Shown: positions 24,048 through 31,555 of the stretch, piece by piece | How the letters are laid out: every line of letters begins with the position of its first letter | How positions within the stretch are numbered: position 1 is the stretch's first letter | NCBI GenBank assembly: GCA_002402905.1 | Contig: DHGT01000113.1 | Span: forward strand, 41,683-92,055 | DNA length: 50,373 nucleotides | Direction of reading: 5' to 3' | From: Desulfatitalea sp. UBA4791 | GTDB lineage: Bacteria > Desulfobacterota > Desulfobacteria > Desulfobacterales > Desulfosarcinaceae | The notes under the pieces: generated by a model | Told to the model about the DNA's origin: nothing | Seen by the model: only the letters and a program-made list of their open reading frames with translations | The model's database searches: none | Program-made: the position numbers and the translations under genes

Positions 24048-24922
24048 AAATTGCGATTGCCAGTGGTAAAGGCGGGACCGGCAAGACCATGGTGACCGCT
24101 TCCCTGTCCGTCAGTTGGGGCAGCCGGGTGGTGGCCGTGGACCTGGATGTGGAGGAGCCCAACCTGCACCTGTTCTTGAAGCCCGACATCACCGGCAGTC
24201 GGGATGCGCTGATGGAGGTGCCCCAAGCCGACGAGTCCAAGTGCAACTACTGCAGAGAGTGTGCCGAGTTTTGTGAGTACAAGGCCATATCGGTGTTGGG
24301 CAGCGTGATCATGATTTTTCCTGAGATGTGTCATGGTTGCGGCGGATGTCTGGCGCTGTGCCCGACCGGCGCCTTGACCCCGACCCACCGGAAATTGGGG
24401 GATGTCTCGTGGGGGACTTCGGGACAGAACAGGTTTCTCATGGGCCGTTTGCGCGTGGGGGAAGCGATGAGCCCGCCGCTCATTCATCAAGTGATGACGG
24501 CATTGAAGCAGCCCGACATATCTGCGGGCATTGCCGACGTGTTGCTCGATGCACCGCCGGGTGTCAGCTGTCCGGCCATCAGCGCCGTGATCGACAGCGA
24601 TTACGTTGTCCTGGTGACCGAACCGACCCCCTTCGGGGTCTTTGATTTGCGCCTGGCCCACCAGGCGTTCACCACTTTGGGCAAACCGATGGGCGTGGTG
24701 GTCAATCGCGCCGGCGTGGGAAATGATGAGGTTTACGGCTTCTGTTCCCAGGCGGGCTTGCCGATCCTGGCCGAAATCCCCTATGACCGGGCCATTGCCG
24801 AGGCCTATGCTGCGGGCGAGGTCATTGCCCGTATCTCGGCGCCGATGACGGCGTTGTTTCAACGCCTGGCCGAAACCATTCGTCAAGCGGCTGCACCGGC
24901 AAAGGAGGCCCGTCATGCATGA
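24044..24922 (+). CDS. MinD-type P-loop ATPase with inserted 2x[4Fe-4S] ferredoxin domain (292 aa)
   Basis: An ATPase of the MinD/Mrp superfamily. Walker A is GKGGTGKT at residues 8-15. A ferredoxin insert carries two cluster motifs, CNYCRECAEFCEYKAI and CHGCGGCLALCPTGAL, after a deviant switch region DLDVEEPNLHLFL. VLLDAPPGVSCPAISA is the Walker B region. Pairs of such proteins occur in the orange-protein (Orp) gene set of Desulfovibrio and are thought to handle metal-sulfur clusters. It overlaps the previous gene by four bases and the following paralogue by eight, indicating tight translational coupling. Confidence 0.92.
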   Translation: MKIAIASGKGGTGKTMVTASLSVSWGSRVVAVDLDVEEPNLHLFLKPDITGSRDALMEVPQADESKCNYCRECAEFCEYKAISVLGSVIMIFPEMCHGCGGCLALCPTGALTPTHRKLGDVSWGTSGQNRFLMGRLRVGEAMSPPLIHQVMTALKQPDISAGIADVLLDAPPGVSCPAISAVIDSDYVVLVTEPTPFGVFDLRLAHQAFTTLGKPMGVVVNRAGVGNDEVYGFCSQAGLPILAEIPYDRAIAEAYAAGEVIARISAPMTALFQRLAETIRQAAAPAKEARHA

Positions 24923-25799
24923 GATTTTGATCATCAGCGGCAAGGGCGGAACCGGCAAGACATCGGTGACGGCGGCCTTTGCCCATATCTGTGAAAACGC
25001 CGTGATTTGTGATCTGGATGTGGATGCCCCAGATTTGCATTTGATTCTGCAACCCCAGCCGAGGCAGACCACTGAGTTTATATCAGGTTTCGAACCTAAG
25101 GTCGTCGCTGAAAAGTGCACATCGTGCGGGACCTGCGAGCAGATGTGCCGCTTTGACGCCATTAAAGTGGGCGACGAAGGCGCCGTGGTGGACCCCATCC
25201 GCTGTGAAGGATGCGGCGTCTGTGTCTATTTTTGTCCCGAAAAGGCGATCGATTTCATACCCAAGCATTGCGGGGATTGGTCGATTTCCGATACCCGCTT
25301 CGGTACCATGGCCCATGCCCAGCTCTTTCCGGGCGAGGAGAATTCTGGGAAACTGGTCGCGCTCCTGCGCACCCAGGCCAGGGAACTGGCCGCATCCGAG
25401 GGCGCCTCTTTGATCCTTTCCGACGGTCCTCCGGGCATCGGCTGCCCGGTCATCAGCGCGCTTTCAGGCACCAACCTGGCCGTAATGGTCACCGAACCGA
25501 CCCCGTCCGGGATTCACGATTTGGAACGCGTGGTGGAATTGTGTGACTACTTTAAAATACCCACGTCGGTCATCATCAACAAATGCGATCTCAACAAAAC
25601 CATTGCTGGCGACATCCGCACCTTTTGTGATAAGAAGGGCATTTGCGTTTTGGGCGAGTTGCCCCACGACCCGGATTTCGTCAATGCCATGGTTCAGGCG
25701 CGTGCCATCACGGAATTTTCCCAAGGCTCGACCTCACAGAAACTTCGCGAGGCCTGGCAGAGATTGCTTCAACAAGCGGCTGAATCGAAAGCCGCATAA
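24915..25799 (+). CDS. Second MinD-type P-loop ATPase with ferredoxin insert (294 aa)
   Basis: A paralogue of the preceding gene with the same plan: GKGGTGKT, DLDVDAPDLHLIL, ferredoxin motifs CTSCGTCEQMCRFDAI and CEGCGVCVYFCPEKAI, and LILSDGPPGIGCPVISA. The two share perhaps half of their residues and probably form a heterodimer, as MinD-like ATPases dimerise across the P-loops; the dimer is inference. The start lies inside the end of the first gene. AAAGGAGG precedes it by 8 bases. Confidence 0.92.
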   Translation: MHEILIISGKGGTGKTSVTAAFAHICENAVICDLDVDAPDLHLILQPQPRQTTEFISGFEPKVVAEKCTSCGTCEQMCRFDAIKVGDEGAVVDPIRCEGCGVCVYFCPEKAIDFIPKHCGDWSISDTRFGTMAHAQLFPGEENSGKLVALLRTQARELAASEGASLILSDGPPGIGCPVISALSGTNLAVMVTEPTPSGIHDLERVVELCDYFKIPTSVIINKCDLNKTIAGDIRTFCDKKGICVLGELPHDPDFVNAMVQARAITEFSQGSTSQKLREAWQRLLQQAAESKAA

Positions 25800-25823
25800 C
25801 GCTGTATATCAACAGGAGGAATT

Positions 25824-26207
25824 ATGAATAAGATTTTAATTGCCGTACCTTCGGAAAACCCGGGCGGGCTGGAAGCCGGCCTGGGTGCCCATTTCGGGCA
25901 TTGTGATCTGTACACCCTCGTCAGCGTGGAGGGGGGGACCATCGGGGATGTATCGGTGATTCCCAATATGCCGCATCAGCAAGGCGGATGCATGGCCCCG
26001 GTGCAGTACCTGGCCAGCAAGGGAGTCCATCGGTTGATCGCCGGCGGCATGGGGTTGCGGCCGTTGATGGGATTCAACCAGGTGGGCATCGAGGTCTATC
26101 ACGGCGGAAATGCCAGAACGGTCGGCGAGGCGGTGCAGGCAGCCATCGAAGGGCGCTTGCCGCAGTTCAGCCAGGAGCATACGTGTGGTGGCGGAGGCGG
26201 CCGGTAG
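25824..26207 (+). CDS. NifX/NifB-type dinitrogenase iron-molybdenum cofactor family protein (127 aa)
   Basis: A small single-domain protein of the dinitrogenase Fe-Mo-cofactor family. HFGHCDLY and NMPHQQGGCMAPVQYL give the conserved histidine and cysteine positions, and RLIAGGMGLRPLMGFNQVGIEVY is the core. A tail CGGGGGR adds one cysteine. Orange proteins, which carry a Mo-Cu sulfide cluster, belong to this family, but no nitrogenase genes are present in the window. AGGAGG lies 5-6 bases upstream. It follows the second ATPase by 24 bases. Confidence 0.9.
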   Translation: MNKILIAVPSENPGGLEAGLGAHFGHCDLYTLVSVEGGTIGDVSVIPNMPHQQGGCMAPVQYLASKGVHRLIAGGMGLRPLMGFNQVGIEVYHGGNARTVGEAVQAAIEGRLPQFSQEHTCGGGGGR

Positions 26208-26224
26208 TCTCCGTCCGGTTTGTC

Positions 26225-26677
26225 ATGGACCCTTCATTGCCGATCGGATTGAATGCAATGACAACCTCATTGGATCACAGGGAAGCAGATGCGCTTCACG
26301 ATGCCGGACCGGATTGCGAACAGTTCCAGCGGCATGCCCGTTTCCCCCAGCACCTTGGGCTCCTGGCGGCCGCTCACGGCCGCGCGACCGGTGTCGGCAG
26401 CTGTGGTGATGCCATCGAGATGACGATTCGTTTCGATGGCGAAATGATTGCGGATATCGGTCACCGACCCAATGGCTGTGCCTATACGGTGGCATGCGCC
26501 AGCGCCGTGAGCCTGCTGGCCCATGGCCGGAGTATCGACGAGGCGCTGCGGTTGCAACCGGAAGATGTGGAAACCGAGCTGGGGGGCTTGCCCGAGGATC
26601 ACCGCCACTGTGCCAGACTGGCGGTCAACACACTCGGAGAAGCCATCGCCGATGCGTATCGAACGATCATGCGATAA
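26225..26677 (+). CDS. NifU/IscU-like iron-sulfur scaffold protein (150 aa)
   Basis: A scaffold for assembling Fe-S clusters. The three conserved cysteines of the NifU N-terminal family are present in GSCGDAIEM (Cys60), PNGCAYTVAC (Cys85) and HRHCARLAVNTL (Cys129), numbering from 26225. The aspartate after the first cysteine pair is also conserved. An alternative start is ATG 26258, 11 codons later; neither has a strong ribosome binding site. It is in line with the NifX and ATPase genes, so it may supply or hold clusters for that system rather than for general assembly. No cysteine desulfurase gene is nearby. Confidence 0.85.
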   Translation: MDPSLPIGLNAMTTSLDHREADALHDAGPDCEQFQRHARFPQHLGLLAAAHGRATGVGSCGDAIEMTIRFDGEMIADIGHRPNGCAYTVACASAVSLLAHGRSIDEALRLQPEDVETELGGLPEDHRHCARLAVNTLGEAIADAYRTIMR

Positions 26678-26699
26678 CGCGACTGGGAGGATGAAACCC

Positions 26700-26951
26700 A
26701 TGCCGATTTACGAGATTAGCTGTGCCGCGTGTGGTTACTCAGGAGAGGTGATTGCATTCAATCCAGACGGTCCGCTGGCATGTCCATCGTGCGGCAGCAC
26801 CGATACCCGAAAGCTGATGTCCGCCACTAGCAGCATGACCGGCAAAGCATCCCAGGCCTTTCCCGGCTCGGGTGATACGACCTGCTGCGGAAAACGTCCC
26901 TCCGAGGCGTCGTGCGCCGGGCCAGGTTCGTGCTGTGGGAAGACATTTTGA
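26700..26951 (+). CDS. FmdB-type zinc-ribbon protein (83 aa)
   Basis: A short protein starting MPIYEISCAACGYSGE and containing CPSCGS, the two CxxC knuckles of FmdB/CxxC_CxxC regulatory-type zinc ribbons. The C-terminus adds a second cysteine-rich patch (TCCGKRP, SCAGPGSCCGKTF). GGGAGG sits 9 bases before the ATG at 26700; an ATG nine bases earlier abuts that site. FmdB proteins are named for a gene near formylmethanofuran dehydrogenase genes; the biochemical role is not known. The context points to a metal-cluster accessory. Confidence 0.85.
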   Translation: MPIYEISCAACGYSGEVIAFNPDGPLACPSCGSTDTRKLMSATSSMTGKASQAFPGSGDTTCCGKRPSEASCAGPGSCCGKTF

Positions 26952-26986
26952 CCTATTTTTGGAAGGGCACGAGGTAGGGGATAAAG

Positions 26987-27370
26987 ATGAGCAATCGACA
27001 GATTATTTTACTGGTAACGTCGCGTGCGGACCAGTTGGCGGCGTTTGAGCAGGCTTTGCGCTCCGATGCCAATGTGGAGCTGATCACCATCGGCACCGCC
27101 GAAGAGGCGATCGATGCCGCCGTTCGCCTGGTACCCGTGATGGCGATTGTCGATCAACAGGTGCCTGGCGGTCAGGCCTTGGAGATTGTGCAGCGTTTGC
27201 TATCGGTCAATGCCTTTATTCATACCGCCGTATTGACCGATATGGACGCGGCAGTGTTTCACGAACGCAGCGAGGGGTTGGGCGTCCTGGCCGGGCTGCC
27301 TCTGCGCCCCGATTCGGCTGATGCAGCGGATCTGCTGGCCAAACTGCGGGAGATGGCCCCTGTCGGATAG
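26987..27370 (+). CDS. Receiver-domain-like protein (127 aa)
   Basis: A stand-alone CheY-like fold. The phospho-acceptor position is Asp in MAIVDQQVPGG, and VLTDMD corresponds to the strand with the conserved threonine. The conserved lysine near the end (usually KPF) is replaced in AGLPLRPDSAD, and the acidic pair near the N-terminus is not evident (LVTSRADQ). It may therefore be a degenerate receiver that does not use the phosphorylation switch. It is the last gene of the DUF134/NifX cluster and is followed by a strong terminator. Confidence 0.75.
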   Translation: MSNRQIILLVTSRADQLAAFEQALRSDANVELITIGTAEEAIDAAVRLVPVMAIVDQQVPGGQALEIVQRLLSVNAFIHTAVLTDMDAAVFHERSEGLGVLAGLPLRPDSADAADLLAKLREMAPVG

Positions 27371-27418
27371 GGCGATACCATATTTTTTCGGTGCCACCAT
27401 ATTGGCGCCTCCTAACAG

Positions 27419-27465
27419 AATACCCCCGATGGGACGGAACTTCCATCGGGGGTATTTTGTTTTGG
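27419..27465. terminator. Strong hairpin terminator between convergent genes
   Basis: AATACCCCCGATGG pairs with CCATCGGGGGTATT around a 10-base loop and is followed by TTGTTTT on the + strand. It ends the NifX cluster and may also serve the leftward PilZ gene. Confidence 0.85.
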
Positions 27466-27466
27466 G

Positions 27467-27850
27467 TCAATCGTATTGCCCCCGCGCCATCCTTTCCGAG
27501 GTCACGAATCGGCTCAACTGCTCACGCAAATCCTCGGCGATATCGACGAAGCGGCATCCCACCGATACATACCCCGTCAGGTCCAATGATTTCATCCACC
27601 GCACTTCGGCGCGGAGTTGCTTCAAAAAGGAAAAGGAGGTGCCGCCCGCGATTTGCTGCAGTTCCAGGATGTCTTCTTCCTTCAGTTTGTGGCTTTGGGC
27701 TTCGGCAACCGCGATGTTGATGCCCCCGGCACTCAGGTTGACGATCAAAGCGGCAACCCGTTCCTGGTTGGGCAGCGTGAAATGACCGAAATAACCGTCC
27801 TCGATGTTCAGGGTAAGCCGTGGGTAAAGCCTTTTTTCATCCTGGGGCAT
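27467..27850 (-). CDS. PilZ-domain protein (127 aa)
   Basis: A single PilZ domain, the usual c-di-GMP receptor. The RxxxR element is in KRLYPRL near the N-terminus and the second element is NLSAGGINI, matching (D/N)xSxxG. Both contact c-di-GMP in characterised PilZ proteins, so binding is likely. A GAGGAG ribosome binding site precedes the start. It lies 15 bases downstream of the DAHP synthase-prephenate dehydratase gene on the same strand and is probably cotranscribed, although a functional link is not obvious. Confidence 0.85.
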   Translation of the reverse strand: MPQDEKRLYPRLTLNIEDGYFGHFTLPNQERVAALIVNLSAGGINIAVAEAQSHKLKEEDILELQQIAGGTSFSFLKQLRAEVRWMKSLDLTGYVSVGCRFVDIAEDLREQLSRFVTSERMARGQYD

Positions 27851-27865
27851 GCATCTTCTCCTCTT

Positions 27866-29734
27866 CTAATATCCACCTAAGATTTTAAGAAAATCGGTTT
27901 TGGCGGCAATGTGCGCCAAGGCCTCTCGATACGGATCGGCCTCAATGTCGGCTTCAACATCGGCATAGAACATATACTGCCATGGTTTGCCGTGAATCGG
28001 CCGCGACTCCAGTTTGACCAGATTGATCCGGTTCTCGGCAAACACCTTCATGACCTCAATCAAGGCGCCGGGTTGATTCACGGTTGAAAAAACAATGGAC
28101 GATTTGGTTTTGGGTCTTTCGGTAAGGGGTGTTTTGCCTATTATCACAAAACGGGTGTAATTGCGAGGGTTTGTTTCGATTCCGGAGGCGATCACGGACA
28201 TGCCGTAGATGTCGGCCGCGTCGCGGCTGCCGATGGCGGCATAGCCGGGTTGATCGATCTGTTTCAAGCGGCCCACCGCGCTGGTGGTGGAGTTCATGTG
28301 GGTGATCTGCCAGCGGGGGTAGCGGTCCAGGAACTGGCGGCACTGGTTGATGGCCGGTTCGCTCGCCAGGACGTGGGTCACCTGGTCCAGCGGCGTCTCT
28401 TTTGCCGCGATCAGATGATGGATGATGCGCAGATAGAGTTCTCCGACGATGTTCAGGTCATATTCGAGCAGCAGGTCGTAATTTTCATGGATGCTGCCGG
28501 TGAGCGCGTTTTCCAGAGGCACCACGCCATAGTGGGCGTCGCCGCAGCGAACGGCCTCGAAGATGGATCGAAAGGCGGGTTGGGGAGCCATCTTGACGTC
28601 GTCGCCCAGGTATTGGCGGCAGGCCATGTGGCTGAAACTGCCCGGCTCGCCCAGATAGGCGACCATGGCCGGGGCGGCATCGGTACTTTTGCCATTGCGG
28701 CCGGCTTTTTCCAGGTAATCGAAGTCGAGCTGCTTGCCAACCACGGGGGCGATCACGTAAATGTCGCGGATCAGTTGACCGAACTGTTCCGGGTAGAGGC
28801 TCTGGGGGCCGTCGGAAAGGGCGTGATCCGGATCGTGGTGCACCTCCACCATCAAGCCGTCGGCGCCGGCGGCCACTGCCGCGCGGGCCATGGGGGCTAC
28901 CTTTTCACGAATACCGGTGGCGTGGCTCGGGTCCACGACCACCGGCAGGTGGGTCAATTTTTTCAACACCGGAATGGCCGACAGATCCAGGGTGTTGCGC
29001 GTATAGGGCTCGTAGGTGCGGATGCCGCGTTCGCACAGCACCACGTTGTCGTTGCCTTCGGCCAGTATGTATTCGGTAGACATGAGCCACTCCTCGATGG
29101 TCGAGGCCAGCCCCCGTTTGAGCAACACCGGCATGCCCAATCGGCCGACGCATTTGAGCAGTTCGTAGTTTTGCATGTTGCGCGCGCCGACCTGCACCAT
29201 GTCGACATATTGCCGCATCAGTTCAGCCTGGCCGGGCGACGTGATTTCAGTGACCACCGGCAGGCCGGTCTCCTCGCGCACCCGGGCCAGGATCTTGAGC
29301 CCCTCCTCTTCCAGACCCTGGAACGAATAGGGCGAGGTGCGCGGTTTGTAGGCTCCGCCCCGGAATATGGCAGCGCCGTAGCGCTTGACTTCACGGGCGA
29401 TGGTCAGGGCTTGCGCCGCGCTCTCCACCGCACACGGGCCGGCGATGATCGCCACACGGTGACCGCCGATGGCGATCGGCCCCACCTTCACCTGGCTGTC
29501 GTGGGGATGCCATTGGCGGCTGACCAGTTTGAATTTTCCATTGATGGGAATCACCTCGGACACGCCGGCCATGGCGGTCAGATGCTTGGGGTCCAGGTCT
29601 CCCCGGCCGATGGCGCCGATCACGCTCTGACCGGCCGTGTCCAACTCCCGCACCACGCACCCTTTTTCATACAATGCGGCCCGGATGCGACTCTTTTCCT
29701 CGTCACTGGCATCACGCTTCAATACCAAAATCAT
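27866..29734 (-). CDS. DAHP synthase-prephenate dehydratase fusion (622 aa)
   Basis: A bifunctional enzyme for phenylalanine synthesis. Residues 1-340 form a type I-beta 3-deoxy-7-phosphoheptulonate synthase with an N-terminal ferredoxin-like domain, then IIAGPCAVES and FRGGAYKPRTSPYSFQGL. Residues from about 358 to 540 are prephenate dehydratase, with the catalytic TRF motif in NYTRFVIIG. Residues 550-622 form an ACT domain with PGALIEVM and ESRP, the GALV and ESRP elements that bind phenylalanine. It thus joins the first step of the pathway to the Phe-specific one, with likely Phe feedback. A Phe-codon-rich leader and two terminators lie upstream. aroE and aroK are 3.6 kb away. Confidence 0.95.
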   Translation of the reverse strand: MILVLKRDASDEEKSRIRAALYEKGCVVRELDTAGQSVIGAIGRGDLDPKHLTAMAGVSEVIPINGKFKLVSRQWHPHDSQVKVGPIAIGGHRVAIIAGPCAVESAAQALTIAREVKRYGAAIFRGGAYKPRTSPYSFQGLEEEGLKILARVREETGLPVVTEITSPGQAELMRQYVDMVQVGARNMQNYELLKCVGRLGMPVLLKRGLASTIEEWLMSTEYILAEGNDNVVLCERGIRTYEPYTRNTLDLSAIPVLKKLTHLPVVVDPSHATGIREKVAPMARAAVAAGADGLMVEVHHDPDHALSDGPQSLYPEQFGQLIRDIYVIAPVVGKQLDFDYLEKAGRNGKSTDAAPAMVAYLGEPGSFSHMACRQYLGDDVKMAPQPAFRSIFEAVRCGDAHYGVVPLENALTGSIHENYDLLLEYDLNIVGELYLRIIHHLIAAKETPLDQVTHVLASEPAINQCRQFLDRYPRWQITHMNSTTSAVGRLKQIDQPGYAAIGSRDAADIYGMSVIASGIETNPRNYTRFVIIGKTPLTERPKTKSSIVFSTVNQPGALIEVMKVFAENRINLVKLESRPIHGKPWQYMFYADVEADIEADPYREALAHIAAKTDFLKILGGY

Positions 29735-29783
29735 GGTCCTGCTCCTTTGCTACGGTTCTTCGGTTATCGGTGGCATCCGTCGG

Positions 29784-29824
29784 AAACAAAAGGCCCCGTG
29801 GAGGGTTGCCTTCTCCACGGGGCC
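29784..29824 (-). terminator. Second attenuator-type terminator in the aroF-pheA leader
   Basis: On the minus strand GGCCCCGTGGAG pairs with CTCCACGGGGCC, a 12-bp stem with a 9-base loop, followed by TTTTGTTT. It lies between the first leader terminator and the start codon. Confidence 0.85.
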
Positions 29825-29825
29825 C

Positions 29826-29867
29826 AAAAATAGAAAACCCCGGGTGAAGGTTGATCTCCACCCGGGG
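29826..29867 (-). terminator. First attenuator-type terminator in the aroF-pheA leader
   Basis: On the minus strand CCCCGGGTG pairs with CACCCGGGG, a 9-bp stem, followed by TTTTCTATTTTT. It begins 20 bases after the leader-peptide stop codon. The upstream TCCATCC (29897-29903) can pair with GGGTGGA (29857-29863, one G-U), a possible antiterminator that would disrupt this stem. Confidence 0.85.
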
Positions 29868-29886
29868 TCGCAGCTCGAATTAGATG

Positions 29887-29973
29887 CTAATCCGCCGGAT
29901 GGATGCTTCTAAAGCTAAAAAAGAAGCATCCACTAAAAAAACGAAAAATATGTCCTGTGTTGCTGGTCGACAT
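29887..29973 (-). CDS. pheL: Phenylalanine-rich leader peptide, pheL-type (28 aa)
   Basis: A short frame upstream of the aroF-pheA fusion. Residues 10-21 are FRFFSGCFFFSF, seven phenylalanines in twelve codons, of which six are TTT and one is TTC. It ends at TAG 29887-29889. AAAAGG precedes the ATG at 29973 by 9 bases; an in-frame ATG at 29991 is too close to the predicted transcription start. An 11-bp hairpin (TGGATGCTTCT with AGAAGCATCCA, 29900-29932) spans most of the Phe run. With two terminators downstream this is the layout of pheL attenuation: a ribosome stalled for lack of Phe-tRNA would prevent termination. Confidence 0.85.
   Translation of the reverse strand: MSTSNTGHIFRFFSGCFFFSFRSIHPAD
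29900..29932 (-). promoter_or_regulatory. Leader hairpin (1:2-type) overlapping the Phe codons
   Basis: A perfect 11-bp stem around an 11-base loop. In attenuators the equivalent hairpin forms when the leader is translated without stalling, and frees the terminator to form. Confidence 0.7.
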
Positions 29974-30009
29974 GGCTTGGTGCCTTTTCATTGATTCGAT
30001 CTGATCCAG

Positions 30010-30039
30010 CCTATACCTCATCGAACGAGCGCACGTCAA
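30010..30039 (-). promoter_or_regulatory. Candidate promoter of the phe leader operon
   Basis: On the minus strand TTGACG (30034-30039) and TATAGG (30010-30015) are 18 bases apart. Transcription would begin near 30003, about 30 bases before the leader-peptide start at 29973. Confidence 0.6.
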
Positions 30040-30261
30040 CGGGTTTGTGTCCCACCCGGGCCTCCCATAACCGTTGCCCTGCGAATTTCTTTTCCAAACT
30101 ACGCTTGGAAAACAGGCCCTTCAGGGTGAATCCCACTCAGTTGGAATTGCCGGCGCGTGCCTGGGGATGTTGAGTTGAGGAAAGCCTCGTGGTAGAGAGT
30201 ATCGGCACACATGATCAAACGGAGTCGTGGCAGATGCGGTTCCCGAAGGCTGGTTTTAGCG
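30040..30261. other. Gap between the phe promoter and the rhodanese gene
   Basis: This is the remainder of the divergent intergenic region. It contains no recognisable RNA gene, repeat or terminator. The promoter of the rhodanese gene is presumably here. Confidence 0.45.
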
Positions 30262-30762
30262 ATGAAAAAAATAATCTTGCGCCGGTTTTTATATGAGACC
30301 CTGATGGTGGTGGCCATCGCCGTTATGCTCGCGGTCGGCAGTTATCTGTTGCGTCCGGAAGTGCTGCCGCTGGTGGCCACTTCGCCGCCGGCGCCTTCGG
30401 ACAGCATCGCCATCGATCTTTTCAAAGTCATCGATTTCGAACAGGCCCGGCGGATGCATGAAGCGGACGAGGCCCTGTTTGCCGATGCGCGCCCGTTGAT
30501 CGCCTACGAGGTGGGCCATATCGAGGGTGCCATTCACCTCGATCCGTACGCCTTCGATCAGTGGGTCGATACGCTGATGGCCGGCACGGCGCCCGATCAG
30601 GTGATCGTCACCTACTGCGACGGACCGCAGTGCACCCTCGCCCGTGAACTGGCGGAAAAGCTGACCTGGCTGGGGTTTGAACGCGTTTACCATCTGGTGG
30701 ACGGGTGGGGATTGTGGCAGGCACACGGCCTTCCGGTTTCAAGATTGACGCCGGCCCCTTAA
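30262..30762 (+). CDS. Membrane-anchored rhodanese-like protein (166 aa)
   Basis: A single rhodanese domain behind an N-terminal membrane anchor (about residues 11-28: LMVVAIAVMLAVGSYLL). The domain starts near IDLFKVIDFEQARRMHEA, has DARPLIAYEVGHIEGAIHL, and ends with the catalytic loop YCDGPQCTLARELAEKL, where a cysteine is at the position that accepts sulfur. The active site faces the periplasm if the anchor is of type II. An upstream in-frame ATG at 30211 would add 17 residues; the anchor-first start at 30262 is preferred. No sulfide:quinone reductase or polysulfide reductase genes are adjacent. Confidence 0.85.
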   Translation: MKKIILRRFLYETLMVVAIAVMLAVGSYLLRPEVLPLVATSPPAPSDSIAIDLFKVIDFEQARRMHEADEALFADARPLIAYEVGHIEGAIHLDPYAFDQWVDTLMAGTAPDQVIVTYCDGPQCTLARELAEKLTWLGFERVYHLVDGWGLWQAHGLPVSRLTPAP

Positions 30763-30777
30763 AATTTGAGAACGCTG

Positions 30778-31389
30778 TCAGCGTCCGAGGGCCATCAGGC
30801 GATAGATCGGTAGGCTGCCCAACCACGCAGCATCTTCGGGTGAGAGGTAGTCCCCGACCGACGCATCGAAGAGAATATTGGCTTCCGCCGGGAATTCATC
30901 ATCGCCTTCCCATACGAAGATCTGAATCGGGGCGTACGGCAGCACCTCCAGTTGAAAAGCGGCCGGTCCGGCATCGATCGGCGTGGCCCCGAGTTTTCCG
31001 GCGGCTTTTTGAAATGCTGCAATGTTCTGGCCGAATACCTTTTTGAGCGGATCGATGGCGCGTTTGACAAACGGGCCATAGTAGAATCCGGCCCCGGGGA
31101 TTTCGCGGTAGGCCACCCACTGGCCGGTGAGCCTGGGTTGGCATCCCAGCAGATAGTGGAGCACCAGCACCTGTTCCTGGAGTGGTACTTCAGCCGACGC
31201 TTCGTATGCATCGCAGAAGGCAAATTCCGGATAGGAGACGGTGTAGACGCGATCCAGAAAAGGGATGCGCAACTTATCGGTTCCGACCATTTCAAATCCC
31301 GAACGGCCGGCGATGTCGGATAGTTTCTGGTTGGCCAGTTCCTGCGCGGCCAAGTCCCGGGCTTGTTGAAAATCATCGACTCGTGCCAT
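30778..31389 (-). CDS. DUF3786 family protein (203 aa)
   Basis: A soluble protein of the DUF3786 family, which I know mainly from anaerobic bacteria and often beside corrinoid or Fe-S proteins. Features used are ELANQKLSDIAGRSGFEM near the N-terminus, LLGCQPRLTGQWVAYREIPGAGFYYGPF in the middle and VWEGDDEFPAEANILFDAS near the end. One CQ-type cysteine and a few others are scattered, without a clear cluster motif. AAAGGAG sits 9 bases before the ATG. It converges on the rhodanese gene. The molecular function is unknown. Confidence 0.85.
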   Translation of the reverse strand: MARVDDFQQARDLAAQELANQKLSDIAGRSGFEMVGTDKLRIPFLDRVYTVSYPEFAFCDAYEASAEVPLQEQVLVLHYLLGCQPRLTGQWVAYREIPGAGFYYGPFVKRAIDPLKKVFGQNIAAFQKAAGKLGATPIDAGPAAFQLEVLPYAPIQIFVWEGDDEFPAEANILFDASVGDYLSPEDAAWLGSLPIYRLMALGR

Positions 31390-31555
31390 GGGTGCGTGGC
31401 TCCTTTTGGATTGAATGTTGATGCGCGGGTGACCCTATCGTGTTTTTGGCATTAAATCAACGCTCGCCACCATGATCGGAGCCGCTATGCGAACACGGCC
31501 TCAAGCCTTATCTGATAGATGTCCATCGAAATAGATCCCGATTGGAAACCCATAC

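Noticed and set aside
28250..29833. A 527-codon frame on the plus strand
   Set aside because: It lies opposite the DAHP synthase-prephenate dehydratase fusion, which has all catalytic motifs, and shows no recognisable family.
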